Assembly (NCBI GenBank): GCA_016946835.1
Contig: JACVTC010000011.1
Location: forward strand, 1,427,501-1,470,000
DNA: 42,500 nt
Direction of reading: 5' to 3'
Source: Neocallimastix lanati (nom. inval.)
Taxonomy: Eukaryota > Neocallimastigomycota > Neocallimastigomycetes > Neocallimastigales > Neocallimastigaceae
Position 1 is the first letter of the stretch. Every line of letters starts with the position of its first letter. Shown in pieces: positions 42,468 through 42,500 of this stretch. A model generated the notes under the pieces. It ran no database searches and had not been told where the DNA came from. It worked only from the letters and a program-made list of their open reading frames with translations. Both the position numbers and the translations under genes were made by a program.

Positions 42468-42500
42468 CTATTTAAATTTAGTGAATATATATATTATAAT

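Overview
The window is nuclear DNA of a very AT-rich, intron-dense eukaryote. Every gene is cut by many short GT-AG introns (mostly 60-300 bp) that are richer in A+T than the exons. Intergenic DNA is almost pure A/T with long T runs, TTTTA arrays and TAA/TTA trinucleotide runs. The Cdc48 sequence looks fungal in its D2 ring (MSPSKG, AKARG, final DDDLYS). My best guess is an early-diverging fungus; an amoebozoan is not excluded. A peroxisomal processing protease with a PTS1-like tail suggests that the organism has peroxisomes.

Layout of the genes. Positions 1-3460 (minus) hold the 5' part of a multi-KH-domain protein. Positions 13845-18128 (plus) hold exocyst subunit Sec15 in 17 exons (832 aa). 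Positions 18662-19652 (minus) hold a hotdog acyl-CoA thioesterase in 4 exons, one of only 14 nt. Positions 20996-24607 (plus) hold Cdc48/p97 in 7 exons (822 aa). Positions 25329-31938 (minus) hold tripeptidyl-peptidase II in 25 exons. Positions 36060-39719 (minus) hold a TYSND1/Deg15-type peroxisomal protease in about 15 exons. Positions 42189-42467 (minus) are the last exon of a mitochondrial carrier. I rebuilt the exons by hand; reading phase closes in all complete genes except at one point in TPP2 and one junction in the peroxisomal protease.

Mobile and decayed DNA fills 3.5-13.8 kb, 32.7-35 kb and 40.6-41.5 kb. The clearest case is a nest of insertions at 11335-13121. A tRNA-headed SINE with a long hairpin and a T14 tail sits between 13-bp target duplications (ATTCAATCTGTAC) derived from a local minisatellite. 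The SINE is itself split by a 1.3-kb non-coding LTR element (196-bp LTRs differing at one base, 5-bp duplication CTTTG). Nearby are a 760-bp palindrome, a dispersed 200-bp repeat in front of a broken ORF, a LINE reverse-transcriptase relic, a GC-rich A-tailed relic, a MITE-like element, and a broken Golgi nucleotide-sugar transporter.

The intact genes are housekeeping genes: vesicle tethering, protein unfolding and degradation, peptide trimming, peroxisomal import processing and transport. Cdc48, TPP2 and the peroxisomal protease are all proteolysis-related, but nothing shows co-regulation. I saw no CRISPR-like, rRNA or ordinary functional tRNA gene.
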